From: Palsa-504 sp963705835
Lineage (GTDB): Bacteria; Actinomycetota; Actinomycetes; Streptosporangiales; Streptosporangiaceae
Reading direction: 5' to 3'
Assembly (NCBI GenBank): GCA_963705835.1
Contig: CAVPLC010000049.1
Coordinates: forward strand, 1 to 64,000
DNA: 64,000 nucleotides
Of the stretch, positions 26,448 to 34,293 are shown piece after piece; the first letter of the stretch is position 1, and each line of letters begins with the position of its first letter. The notes beneath the pieces were generated by a model. That model saw only the letters and a program-made list of their open reading frames with translations, had not been told where the DNA came from and did no database searches. A program made the translations under genes and the position numbers.

Positions 26448-27000
26448 ATGTCACAGATCGCGTTCGTCACCTGGAACGGCGGCGGCAACCTGGCGCCGAC
26501 CCTGGCCCCACCAGCACGTCCCGCCCGGCACCCTCAACCCGGCGCCGAACGCGGCGATCACCACCTGGCTGCCGCACCATGCGATCCTCCCGAACGCCAG
26601 CCTCATGATCACCCACGGCGGCCACGGCAGCGTCATGGCGGCACTAGCCCACGGCGTGCCGCTCGTGTGCATCCCCGGCGTCGGCGCGGACCAGCCAATC
26701 ATCGCCGCGCGCACCGAAGCGCTCGGCGCCGGCACGACCAAATCCCCTCAGGCGCCAGCGAGCGAGCTCCACGACGCCGCCGAGCACGTACTGTCAACCC
26801 CGTCCTACCACCACGCCGCACGCCGACTCGCCAAGATCATCGGTCAGCACGACGGAGCCGCCGACGGCGCGTCAGCCGTGCAGGACTGCGCGGCACAGCC
26901 CCCAGGACGGCCGAACCAAGCAGCCGCGAACCGCCCGGCGGCACCGCCGACCCCGAACACCGCCAAGCCATATCGGCCAGATCACGGCGGCCAGCATTAG
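26448..27000 (+). pseudogene. Glycosyltransferase (MGT/UGT type), internal deletion and frameshift
   Basis: The start (MSQIAFVTWNGGGNLAPTL, 26448, good ribosome site) is the N-terminal nucleotide-sugar glycosyltransferase motif. Twenty codons later, in another frame, the sequence jumps to the C-terminal acceptor loop (WLPHHAILPNASLMITHGGHGSVMAALAHGVPLVCIP), which binds the UDP-sugar. About 280 residues between are missing. It cannot be an active enzyme. Confidence 0.75.
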
Positions 27001-27132
27001 TATCACCCCTGACTGCTACCACTCCTATCGGCGGGGGATGTGCGCGTTGTTCCTGATATTCTCCGTCACTCAGCGTGATACCGTTGATGGAGGCAGCCTG
27101 TGGCAACTGGCTCAGCGCAGAGGGCCTAGACG

Positions 27133-27654
27133 TTACTGGGCTTGCGTGCCCTGCGGCCGGGGACTGGCCCGGCCTGGCTCGATGCATCGCCCGCTGATCC
27201 GGGTCGGCGCGATGCGCACGTACACGTCGCGGGCGCCGCCCGCCCACGGCTGGAGGTGCGTTCTGTCCTCAAGGCGCTTCACGCCACGCTCGTCTGTGAC
27301 CTTGTGCGCGCGACCATGTACCAGGACGCTCCATCCTGCACGGAGCGCCTCGTCGAGGTGGTCGACTTCGAAGCTGACCTGCCCATTGGCGTAGACCGCC
27401 AGCAGCGTGTCCGGAGCGGTGCGGAAGATGATGGCCTTCCCGGTGACCGCGAAGTTGACCGGCAGCATCATGATCCCATCTGCGGCCGCGAACCCGACGC
27501 GGCCGATGCCGCCCAGTTCCAGCAGGCCGAAACACTCGGCCGGGCTGAGCGTCCGCAAGGCGCGCTCGGCGGCGGGATCGGGTGCCGGCGACTCCCGGCT
27601 GGGCACGGCAGCTGGCGCGCCCTGGCTGTTCGCCGGTCTGTTCCCGGTTGTCAT
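27133..27654 (-). CDS. Pyridoxamine 5'-phosphate oxidase-fold flavin protein (copy 2)
   Basis: 173 residues; paralog of the 20617 gene. After a disordered head of about 30 residues the split barrel reads LSPAECFGLLELGGIGRVGFA, LPVNFAVTGKAIIFRTA, then VSFEVDHLDEALRAGWSVLVHGRAHKV and YVRIAPTRISGR. A DosR-like box (12 of 14) lies 72 bases upstream. Flavin or F420 binding is expected from the family; substrate unknown. Confidence 0.85.
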   Translation of the reverse strand: MTTGNRPANSQGAPAAVPSRESPAPDPAAERALRTLSPAECFGLLELGGIGRVGFAAADGIMMLPVNFAVTGKAIIFRTAPDTLLAVYANGQVSFEVDHLDEALRAGWSVLVHGRAHKVTDERGVKRLEDRTHLQPWAGGARDVYVRIAPTRISGRCIEPGRASPRPQGTQAQ

Positions 27655-27725
27655 CTATATTCACCTCCGCCATTGGAGGGCTGTTTGGCTGGTTCAGCCT
27701 TGTCTTGCGGCGTCAGCGGGCGCTG

Positions 27726-27739
27726 CGGACCGAAGTCCC
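27726..27739. promoter_or_regulatory. DosR-like box (12 of 14)
   Basis: CGGACCGAAGTCCC lies 72 bases upstream of the minus-strand PPOX-like gene. Confidence 0.45.
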
Positions 27740-27876
27740 GGCTGGGCGGGCCGTTCGGCTCCAGGCGACATCCGCAAGGCCGGGCCGGCGCGCTACCGCA
27801 TCTAGCCGCTGCCCGGCGATACGCACTTCGCTCAGACCATGCCGGACCTCGGTCGGCAGCACCGGTACATGGGTGC

Positions 27877-27916
27877 GGCCCCAAATCCCCGGATTCTCAC
27901 CGGGTGGTTTGGGGCC
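27877..27916. repeat. Bipartite hairpin
   Basis: GGCCCCAAA (27877-27885) and TTTGGGGCC (27908-27916) pair perfectly, with an inner CCCGG/CCGGG stem. It has no gene end next to it on either strand, so it could be part of a small RNA or a leftover terminator. Confidence 0.55.
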
Positions 27917-27927
27917 TCATCTCACGG

Positions 27928-28095
27928 CCTCCGGTTTCCCGTCCGGGCTTTCCTCCGGTTTCCCGTTTGCCCACCCGGGCTCTTCCCCTTCGTCCGCCTT
28001 CCTCCGGTTTCCCTTCGCCCGGCGTTCTCAGGTTCCGTCCCTTCGGCCGGCGCTGTCCGGTTAGGTTCCCCGTCGGTTTCCCTCCGGGTTCCCTT
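27928..28095. repeat. Degenerate tandem repeat, about 24-bp period
   Basis: CCTCCGGTTTCCC occurs at 27928, 27952 and 28001, with weaker copies at 28071 (CGTCGGTTTCCC) and 28081 (CCTCCGGGTTCCC). The spacing fits multiples of about 24 bases. The plus strand is strongly pyrimidine-rich. Not a CRISPR array: no regular spacers or palindromic units. Confidence 0.6.
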
Positions 28096-28310
28096 CCCCT
28101 TGAGCAACCTTCACGTTAGCGCTGCCGCCAGGCGGTTCTTCGGGCGTTGGTCCCGTGCGGCCGGGACCAAAAGTCACCAGTTCCCGGCGCGATCCCTGGC
28201 TCCGATCGCGCCGGCCCGGGACCAGACACGCCAGGCCACTCGCGCCACGGCAGGCGTCGGCCCGCCTGGCTTTGAGCGCGCGGCGTTCAGGCGTTGGGAC
28301 ATCTGTGGGG

Positions 28311-28976
28311 TTAGCGGGGTGGCAGCTTCGGCGGGGGTGGTTCAACCACGACGATGACCTTGCCCGCGGGGCTTCCCTCCTCCACCAACTGCACAGCGGC
28401 TGCCGCGTCGGTGAGTGGGAAGGTCCGGTCGATCACCGGAGTGATACGGCCGGACTCGATGAGGTCGCCGACCTCCTGGAGGGCTTGGGCGGTGACCTTG
28501 GCGGTGAATGACTTCAGGGTCTGGCCGGCCAGTGCGTTGAGGGCCACCGCCTTGATGAGGTTGCCCACAGGGCCGAACCAGCGGCCGCCGTCGCCGAAGG
28601 ACTGGATGAGTGTTCCGTGTGGTGTGAGCGCCTTCCTGACCGCTGCCGGAGAGTAGGTCCCGCCCAGCTGAAGGGCCAGGTCGTAGCGGGCGGCACCGAC
28701 GGTGAAGTCCTGCTTGGTGTAGTCGATGACGTACTCGGCGCCGAGGCGGCGCACCACGTCCACGTGCGGGGTGCTGCAGACGCCGGTCACCTGGGCGCCC
28801 AGGTGCTTGGCGATCTGCACCGCGAAGGTCCCCACGCCGCCCGAGGCGCCGATGATCAGGACGTGCTGGCCCGGCTGAATCTTTCCTGCGCGCAGGCCCT
28901 GCAGCGCGGTCACCGCCTCGCCCAGTCGCAGGACATCCTGTGGCGCACCGTACTCGTGCTGGATGATCGCCTTCAT
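28311..28976 (-). CDS. MDR-family NADPH:quinone reductase-like protein lacking most of the catalytic domain
   Basis: 221 residues. The first 20 (MKAIIQHEYGAPQDVLRLGE) are a normal MDR start, but the next residues (AVTALQGLRAGKIQPGQHVLI) already belong to the helix before the Rossmann fold; about 100 residues of the GroES-like domain are absent. The rest is intact: GASGGVGTFAVQIAKHLGA binds the dinucleotide, and SPAGKVIVVVE ends the fold. The join is in frame, so a protein could be made, but substrate binding should be lost. Confidence 0.75.
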   Translation of the reverse strand: MKAIIQHEYGAPQDVLRLGEAVTALQGLRAGKIQPGQHVLIIGASGGVGTFAVQIAKHLGAQVTGVCSTPHVDVVRRLGAEYVIDYTKQDFTVGAARYDLALQLGGTYSPAAVRKALTPHGTLIQSFGDGGRWFGPVGNLIKAVALNALAGQTLKSFTAKVTAQALQEVGDLIESGRITPVIDRTFPLTDAAAAVQLVEEGSPAGKVIVVVEPPPPKLPPR

Positions 28977-29096
28977 GACACGTGCTTCCTCGCGGGCTCT
29001 GCCGTCGCATCGTCCTTGACGCTAGCAGCGACCGGCGCTGACCCGATCAGCCAGTCCGGCGGGCTACAAGCTGAAGAACTGGAATACGAACCCCAT

Positions 29097-29957
29097 CTAC
29101 TCCCGGCGCCGGACGGTGAGCTCGCGGTTCCGCAGCCCGCGCAGCGCCTCGATCGCGGCGGGGCGCCGGGACCCTGGTGCGGTGTGGGCCTGGCGTCCTG
29201 GCTGGGGTAGCGGGAGCAGACGGCGTACCGGTGGCAGGCCCAGCCACGGCCAGGCCGCCCCTGCCCGCGCGGCGAGCGCGATGACCAGGGCCGTGCCCAC
29301 GGCCGCGGCGGCGATCCACATCGCGGCGGTGAATCCGCCCAAGGTGGCTCCCCACAGGCCCCAGTCGTAGGCCGCGGCGGTGGGCCTGCCGTCCAGGACC
29401 AGCGGCTGCGGGTTCTGCCGGACGCTGTAGACCGCCTCTCCCGGCGCGGGCGTACCGTTCCCCCAGACCCCGATGCTGGCCCGGCCGGAGCGGTCGATCA
29501 CCAAGCTGGCGAACCCTGGACGCAGCGGGCTGATCACGTGGCCTTCTTGCATGTAGCCGCCCGCCGCGGCGGCCAGCTTGAACCCGCCGTTGAAGGCGGC
29601 CAGCAGCTGCCTGCGCTCGGCGCCGGTCACGGCCGGCCCGGCCCGCACCAGCGCGGCCGCCGCCGGACCCGGGTCCTGGCTCCCGTTATGCAGCACATAC
29701 CGCACCGGGCCGCGGAACACCGCTACCGTCACCAGCGACCCGTCCGCCGTCTGCACCCGGGTGACAACCGCCCGCGGCGCGGGCCGCGGCGGCACCGCGA
29801 CCGTGCTGTGGGTCACGGTAACCCGGGTCACCGCCGAGGAGCTGGCCTTGGCGGCGGCATGCGCTGCGGGTGGCGCCGAGCTGTATGCTGCTATCGCGCA
29901 GATTCCGGCCAGGGCGCCGGCCGTCCAGAGCCTATACGTCGGGATGCTGACGTGCAT
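29097..29957 (-). CDS. Exported phosphodiester-glycosidase-like (NAGPA) protein with replaced C-terminus
   Basis: About 286 residues from ATG 29957 (MHVSIPTYRLWTAGALAG, signal peptide ending AAHA). AFNGGFKLAAAAGGY, ISPLRPGFASLVIDRSG and SIGVWGNG are the core motifs of the NAGPA/DUF2233 fold. After WGATLGG, where the family continues for another 60-80 residues, it changes to a membrane helix (MWIAAAAVGTALVIALAARAG) and a Pro/Arg-rich tail. Either a deletion has fused it to a membrane segment or this is a membrane-anchored variant. Confidence 0.65.
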   Translation of the reverse strand: MHVSIPTYRLWTAGALAGICAIAAYSSAPPAAHAAAKASSSAVTRVTVTHSTVAVPPRPAPRAVVTRVQTADGSLVTVAVFRGPVRYVLHNGSQDPGPAAAALVRAGPAVTGAERRQLLAAFNGGFKLAAAAGGYMQEGHVISPLRPGFASLVIDRSGRASIGVWGNGTPAPGEAVYSVRQNPQPLVLDGRPTAAAYDWGLWGATLGGFTAAMWIAAAAVGTALVIALAARAGAAWPWLGLPPVRRLLPLPQPGRQAHTAPGSRRPAAIEALRGLRNRELTVRRRE

Positions 29958-30229
29958 GCGGTGCCTTACTCCGCGCGGCTGCCGTATCGAGCCCCGGGGG
30001 AGGGAGGGCCGCACGGATCTCTCGCGGTCATGTTGAGGCTACTCACGGAGATGAAGGTCACGTGAAGCTGGCCGAGAGCTTCCGCGGCAGGCGCGGCCGG
30101 TGGCCGACGTAGCGCCGGAACCCGTTACATCCGGCATGCGGCGGTGCTCAAGCGAGATCGCGGTTGAGAAGTAATACTCAGGCCGTGGTCACGATTCCTT
30201 AATGCGTGGCACGTCAAAATGGCCTGGTG

Positions 30230-31621
30230 ATGCGCCACCCGCCGGTCAGCCCGGCCAGGGGTGCTGGCGCGGGATCCGGCTCCGTGCGTGCGCACCGGCC
30301 AGGTCCCGCGCCCCGGCCCTGGGTCGTCGACGGGTGTGCCGCGCTTGCCGGTCTGGGCTTCGGCATCACCCTCGGCACGGTCATCATCGGCGAGAACCGA
30401 GCGTCGCTTGCCGCGCCGGGAGGGCTGCTGACCGCTGCGGGCCAGCTCACTGGTTTCACTGGCGCGTATCTGATGCTGATCATGGTGGTCCTGGTCGCGC
30501 GGTTGCCGTGGCTGGAGGTGTCGGCCGGGCAGGACCGGCTCGTCAGCTGGCACCGGCAGGTCGCCCCGTGGGCGTTCGGGCTGATAGCCGCCCATGTGGT
30601 CCTGATCACGCTCGGCTACGCGCAAGCCGCGAAGGTCGGGGTGCTGCGTCAGTTGCGGGTGTTCGTCACGTCCTATCCGGACCTGCTCGCGGCGATCGCC
30701 GGTTTCGGTCTCCTGGTGATGGCCGCGGTCACCTCGGTCAGGTTCGTCCGGCGTCGGCTCAGGTACGAAACCTGGTGGGTCGTCCACCTCTACATCTACC
30801 TCGGGCTTGCGCTCGCGTTCGCCCACCAGATCATCACCGGCGTGCCGTTTATCGGCCACCCGCTTACCCGGGCGGTCTGGATTGCGGTCTGGGTGTCCAC
30901 GGCCGGGGTGGTCCTGGTGTTCCGGGTCGCGCTGCCGATCTGGCGGAGCCTGCGGCATCAGCTGCGGGTCGTGGAGGTCCGCGAGGAGGCGCTAGGGGTG
31001 GTCTCGGTTATCTGCCAGGGCCGGCGGCTCGATCGGCTGGCGGTATCGGGAGGCCAGTTCTTCTTGTGGCGCTTCCTGACCAGGGACCTGTGGTGGCAGG
31101 CGCACCCGTACTCGCTGTCCGCGCTGCCACGTCCCCCGTATATCAGGGTGACCATCAAGGGGCTCGGTGACCAGAGCCGCGCGGCACGCCGGCTCCGGCC
31201 CGGCACCCGCGTGGCGATCGAAGGGCCCTACGGGGCGTTCACTCGCCATGCGCGCACCTTCGATCGCGTCGTGCTGATCGGTGCCGGAGTGGGCATTACG
31301 CCGCTGCGCGCGCTGCTGGAGGACCTGCCGGCCGGGACCGACGTGGTAGTCATCGTCCGGGCATCCACCGTCGATGATCTCGTCCACCGGGACGAGGTCG
31401 CTGCCCTGGTCGGGCGGCGCGGCGGTCGGCTCATCGAGATCGTCGGCTCGCGGCGCAGGGTCCGGTTCGACGCCCGCGTGCTGTGGCGACTGGTTCCCGA
31501 CCTGGCCGTGCGCGACGTATACGTCTGCGGGCCGGACGGGTTCGCAGACGATGTCGTCGGTGCGGCGTTGCGGCTCGGCGTGGCTGAGGAGCAGATCCAC
31601 CAGGAAGCGTTCGGATTCTAG
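30230..31621 (+). CDS. Ferric reductase-like transmembrane protein with FAD/NAD(P)H domains
   Basis: About 463 residues. The first half has six hydrophobic segments of the ferric-reductase fold with heme-ligand histidines in SWHRQVAPWAFGLIAAHVVL and in VVHLYIYLGLALAFAHQII. The second half is an FNR-like module: FAD-binding HPYSLSA, then GPYGAF, the NAD(P) motif VLIGAGVGITPLRALLED and the terminal CGPDGFADDVV. It would move electrons from NAD(P)H through FAD and heme across the membrane. GTG 30206 is an alternative start. It leads a unit with the FMN-binding protein (50-base gap) and ApbE. Confidence 0.88.
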   Translation: MRHPPVSPARGAGAGSGSVRAHRPGPAPRPWVVDGCAALAGLGFGITLGTVIIGENRASLAAPGGLLTAAGQLTGFTGAYLMLIMVVLVARLPWLEVSAGQDRLVSWHRQVAPWAFGLIAAHVVLITLGYAQAAKVGVLRQLRVFVTSYPDLLAAIAGFGLLVMAAVTSVRFVRRRLRYETWWVVHLYIYLGLALAFAHQIITGVPFIGHPLTRAVWIAVWVSTAGVVLVFRVALPIWRSLRHQLRVVEVREEALGVVSVICQGRRLDRLAVSGGQFFLWRFLTRDLWWQAHPYSLSALPRPPYIRVTIKGLGDQSRAARRLRPGTRVAIEGPYGAFTRHARTFDRVVLIGAGVGITPLRALLEDLPAGTDVVVIVRASTVDDLVHRDEVAALVGRRGGRLIEIVGSRRRVRFDARVLWRLVPDLAVRDVYVCGPDGFADDVVGAALRLGVAEEQIHQEAFGF

Positions 31622-31670
31622 GCCGCGAAGACACCGGGCAGCACGTGCGTACTTGCAAAGGACCAGCTCA

Positions 31671-32177
31671 ATGAGACGAACCCCGATCGTGATAACAGCG
31701 ACCTTGGCGGGTCTTGCAGGCGTGCTGGCCTTTCACACGACCCCGGCGAACCTCAGCCTCGGGACCTTGCCCGGAGCTTCCGGAGCCGCGAAGGCCCCGG
31801 CGCCGGGGGGTTCAGGCGGATCGCAACGGGGCCAAAGTGCCGACGGCTCGGGTTCTCCGCCGTCTGGTCGATCGGCGAACGCGCCACCGGGCCGAACCCG
31901 GACCGTCACCGGCCCTGCGGTCAACTACAACTTCGGAGTTTTGTCGGTCTCGGTCACGGTGTCCGGCGGCAAGATAACCAAGGTCGGGATTGCCTCCCTC
32001 GATGACGGGGGGAGAATGCGGTCCCAGTTCATCGATCAACAGGCGATCCCGATCCTGGAACAGGAGGCCTTGCAGGCACAAAGCGCCAACATCCAAGGCG
32101 TATCGGGTGCCAGCTACACCAGCGCCGGTTTCCAGCAATCGCTGCAGGCGGCGCTTCACACGCTCGGCTTCCAGTGA
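31671..32177 (+). CDS. Exported FMN-binding domain protein (flavinylation substrate)
   Basis: 168 residues: N-terminal export or anchor helix (VITATLAGLAGVLAF), a Gly/Ser/Pro-rich linker (about 35-80), then an FMN_bind domain from VNYNFGVLSVSVTVSGGKI to the end. The motif VSGASYTSAGF is the flavin attachment site, where ApbE links FMN to the Thr. The stop codon overlaps the apbE start by four bases (GTGA). Confidence 0.88.
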   Translation: MRRTPIVITATLAGLAGVLAFHTTPANLSLGTLPGASGAAKAPAPGGSGGSQRGQSADGSGSPPSGRSANAPPGRTRTVTGPAVNYNFGVLSVSVTVSGGKITKVGIASLDDGGRMRSQFIDQQAIPILEQEALQAQSANIQGVSGASYTSAGFQQSLQAALHTLGFQ

Positions 32178-33004
32178 CCGCTGATCGTGGGTTCGCGGCC
32201 GTGCCGCCCGGGCTGCCCGCGCACTCGGTTCACCACCTTGAGAACGTGATGGGCACGGTCGTGACCATCGACGTCTACACCACGCACGGCCGGGCGGGCA
32301 CCGGCCTCTCCCGGGAACTGGCCACGGCACGGGCGCTGCTCCAGCGCGCGGACGCGGTGTTCAGCACGTGGAAACCGGACAGCCCGGTCAGCCGGCTGCG
32401 GCGAGAGGAGATTACCGGTGCGCAGGCTCCGGCGGAGGTTTCCGAGGTCCTTGAGCTGTGCGCCATCGCACGCGAGCTGTCCGGCGGATGGTTCGACCCG
32501 TGGGCCATGCCCGGGGGGATCGACCCGACCGGGTACGTGAAGGGGTGGGCAGCGCAGCGGGCGCTCGGCGTGTTCCGCGCGAGCAGCATCTGCGGCGCGA
32601 TCGTGAACGCGGCCGGGGACATCGCGAGCTTCGGCGGCCTGGGACACGGCACGCCCTTCAGGATCGGCATCGCCGATCCCTTCTCGCCAGGCTGCCTGGC
32701 CGAGGTGGTCTACCTCACCGGGGCGATCGCCACCTCGGGTACCTACGAGCGCGGCAACCATCTGATCGACCCGCATTCGGGCCGCCCGGCCGCGCGGGCC
32801 GCCTCCGCCAGCGTGACCGGACCCGACCTCGGCCTCGCCGACGCGCTCGCCACCGCCCTCGCGGTCGCCGGCGAGCCCGGCCTGGACACGATCGAGGCGC
32901 TCGACGGCTATGAAGCGCTCATCATCGCCATCGACGGCAGCCGCCGATCGACGGAGCATTTCCCGTTTGCCCCGCGCGAGGCCGCACCACCTCGCTCGTA
33001 CTAG
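32174..33004 (+). CDS. apbE: FAD:protein FMN transferase (ApbE)
   Basis: 276 residues starting at GTG 32174, overlapping the previous stop. Family motifs: ENVMGTVVTIDV, the FAD-binding segment GGWFDPWAMPGGIDPTGYVKGWA, NAAGDIASFG, and the Mg-binding region ATSGTYERGNHLIDPHSG. It transfers FMN from FAD to the Thr of FMN_bind proteins outside the membrane; its partner is encoded directly upstream. A typical ApbE has an exported N-terminus, but here no signal peptide is visible, so its location is unclear. Confidence 0.92.
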   Translation: MTADRGFAAVPPGLPAHSVHHLENVMGTVVTIDVYTTHGRAGTGLSRELATARALLQRADAVFSTWKPDSPVSRLRREEITGAQAPAEVSEVLELCAIARELSGGWFDPWAMPGGIDPTGYVKGWAAQRALGVFRASSICGAIVNAAGDIASFGGLGHGTPFRIGIADPFSPGCLAEVVYLTGAIATSGTYERGNHLIDPHSGRPAARAASASVTGPDLGLADALATALAVAGEPGLDTIEALDGYEALIIAIDGSRRSTEHFPFAPREAAPPRSY

Positions 33005-33520
33005 GAGGAACCACCTGGACCCCACGCAGGCCCGGCACCAGGCGGGATCACGATCGATCTTCGCCGTAGGCCAGGACGGACAGGGAAGCCAGCCCGTCGT
33101 CCTCCACGATGAGGGGCTGGCGGGCGAAGACGCGGGCGGCAGTGGCCAGGCGGCGGTTTGCGGGGTGATGATCCGGGCCAGCAGCGGGTCGGCCTGCCCG
33201 GCCTCGGCGGCGCCCTTGCGGCGTACCGAACGAAAGCCTACTTGCGCGCCGCATGGCGGCCCCGCTGCCACCGTCCGTAACGGCAGCCGGGGTGCTGCCT
33301 CTGCCGGACGGAGCCGCCCCGGTGAGCATCCCGGCGCCAGGGTGAGCATGGCGGAGACGCTCATTGGCGGGGCATGCCAGCAACCGCAGTGCGCCGAGAG
33401 TGACGTCCGGCACTCACGGCGAATGACGCGTAACAGACCGGACCGAAAGTAGCCGTAAAGGGGTTAGTCCGCCTCCGGGTATTCCGGCCATGACGCTGGT
33501 TACCTTCGGCACGGCCGGAC
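33005..33520. other. 516-bp region without a recognisable gene
   Basis: An AGGAGGA ribosome-like site follows the apbE stop (33004-33012), but the next codon is CTG and the frame behind it has no family likeness. The minus strand has an open frame (33048-33413) with a short protein-like stretch (QPLIVEDDGLASLSVLAYG) that I cannot place. Possibly a decayed gene. Confidence 0.4.
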
Positions 33521-33534
33521 AGGACCTATGACCC
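33521..33534. promoter_or_regulatory. DosR-like box (11 of 14)
   Basis: AGGACCTATGACCC overlaps the first possible start (ATG 33528) of the SRPBCC-like gene. If the box is real, translation more likely begins at GTG 33570 (VTDQIVVGD), which also aligns better with the paralogs. Confidence 0.35.
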
Positions 33535-34073
33535 CTGTCCGGTCTGTGCTAGATCTGTGGACTGGCGCTGTGACGGACCAGATTGTCGTCGGCGACCGCG
33601 TTGTGCTCGATGCCGGCTTCCGTGCCGCCCGGGCCCGGCTGGGGACCATGGCCAGGGACGGGATGCTGCAGCGGGCCTCCGAAGTAGCCTACGGCGAGGC
33701 CATCACCGGCCTGGTGAAGCTGGCTGGCCCGGCGGCGGGCCTGACCCGGCTGTCCGGGGTCCGCCTGGGAGACCTGGCGGAAACGGATAACTGCGCCCAT
33801 ATCGCGATGCGGTGGGAGGCCATCGCGGCTGACGGCAAGCTCTTCACGGCCCTGGACGCCGACCTGATGCTGGTCCCGGCCGGGCACCGGATCACCGCGC
33901 TGGCCCTGTCCGGAGCGTATCGGCTGCAGCCTGGCCGGAGCGGCACCGGGCTGGACCGGGCGATCATGCGCGGCTGCGCGGCGGCGGCGATGGGCAGCTT
34001 CCTGGCCCGGGTGACGTGTACGATCGTCCACCCAGCGGGCACGGCAGGGCCAACCTCTTACTCGGCGCTGTAA
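33528..34073 (+). CDS. SRPBCC-like protein, paralog 2
   Basis: 181 residues from ATG 33528, or 167 from GTG 33570. Shared family pattern: VGDRVVLDAGFRAARARLGTM, AYGEAITGL, AHIAMRWEAIAADGKLFTALDADLML, GAYRLQPGRSGTGLDRAIMR and a closing helix. It is less conserved at YRPP (YRLQP) than the other two. It lies before the cytochrome b gene with repeat copy B and a perfect DosR-like box in between. Confidence 0.7.
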   Translation: MTPVRSVLDLWTGAVTDQIVVGDRVVLDAGFRAARARLGTMARDGMLQRASEVAYGEAITGLVKLAGPAAGLTRLSGVRLGDLAETDNCAHIAMRWEAIAADGKLFTALDADLMLVPAGHRITALALSGAYRLQPGRSGTGLDRAIMRGCAAAAMGSFLARVTCTIVHPAGTAGPTSYSAL

Positions 34074-34097
34074 CCCTCAGCGAGGAGCGCAGCGGAT

Positions 34098-34182
34098 CCG
34101 TTCCTGCGCAAATTGCGCTGACGCGCGGAGCTTCCCAAGGGCGAGCACCGTCGCGCGTTCGGGATAAAGGGTATAAGAGACA
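34098..34182 (+). repeat. Dispersed repeat, copy B (85 bp)
   Basis: About 85% identical to copy A at 26103-26188. It also encodes DPFLRKLR plus a stop in the matching frame, although no ligase gene is present here, so it may be the last trace of a lost paralog. The palindrome GCGCAAATTGCGC is perfect in this copy. Confidence 0.8.
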
Positions 34183-34186
34183 ACCG

Positions 34187-34200
34187 GGGACCTTGGTCCC
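34187..34200. promoter_or_regulatory. DosR-like box (14 of 14, perfect palindrome)
   Basis: GGGACCTTGGTCCC, 94 bases upstream of the cytochrome b TTG start. A weaker GGGACTAGGTGACC follows directly at 34201-34214, giving a tandem arrangement like that of many DosR promoters. Confidence 0.7.
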
Positions 34201-34293
34201 GGGACTAGGTGACCCACTTCACTACGGGGGGCCTCCGCCAGGAGTCCAGGCTGGGGCAATCAGCTATTCGCCAAAACGAACCCGGAGGCTTCG

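Larger units (their letters stand above)
27655..28310. other. 656-bp non-coding region with box, hairpin and repeat
   Basis: Holds the DosR-like box at 27726, a bipartite hairpin at 27877-27916 and the pyrimidine-rich repeat at 27928-28095. GGGACCAAAAGTCACC near 28,160 looks like a further box but its half-sites are one base too far apart. Long frames across the region have no protein character. Confidence 0.6.

Noticed and set aside
27928..28095. CRISPR array
   Set aside because: Units are degenerate, about 24 bases in period, lack unique spacers, and no cas gene is present.
28156..28172. Additional DosR-like box GGGACCAAAAGTCACC
   Set aside because: Half-sites are separated by one extra base and no gene start lies downstream on either strand at promoter distance.
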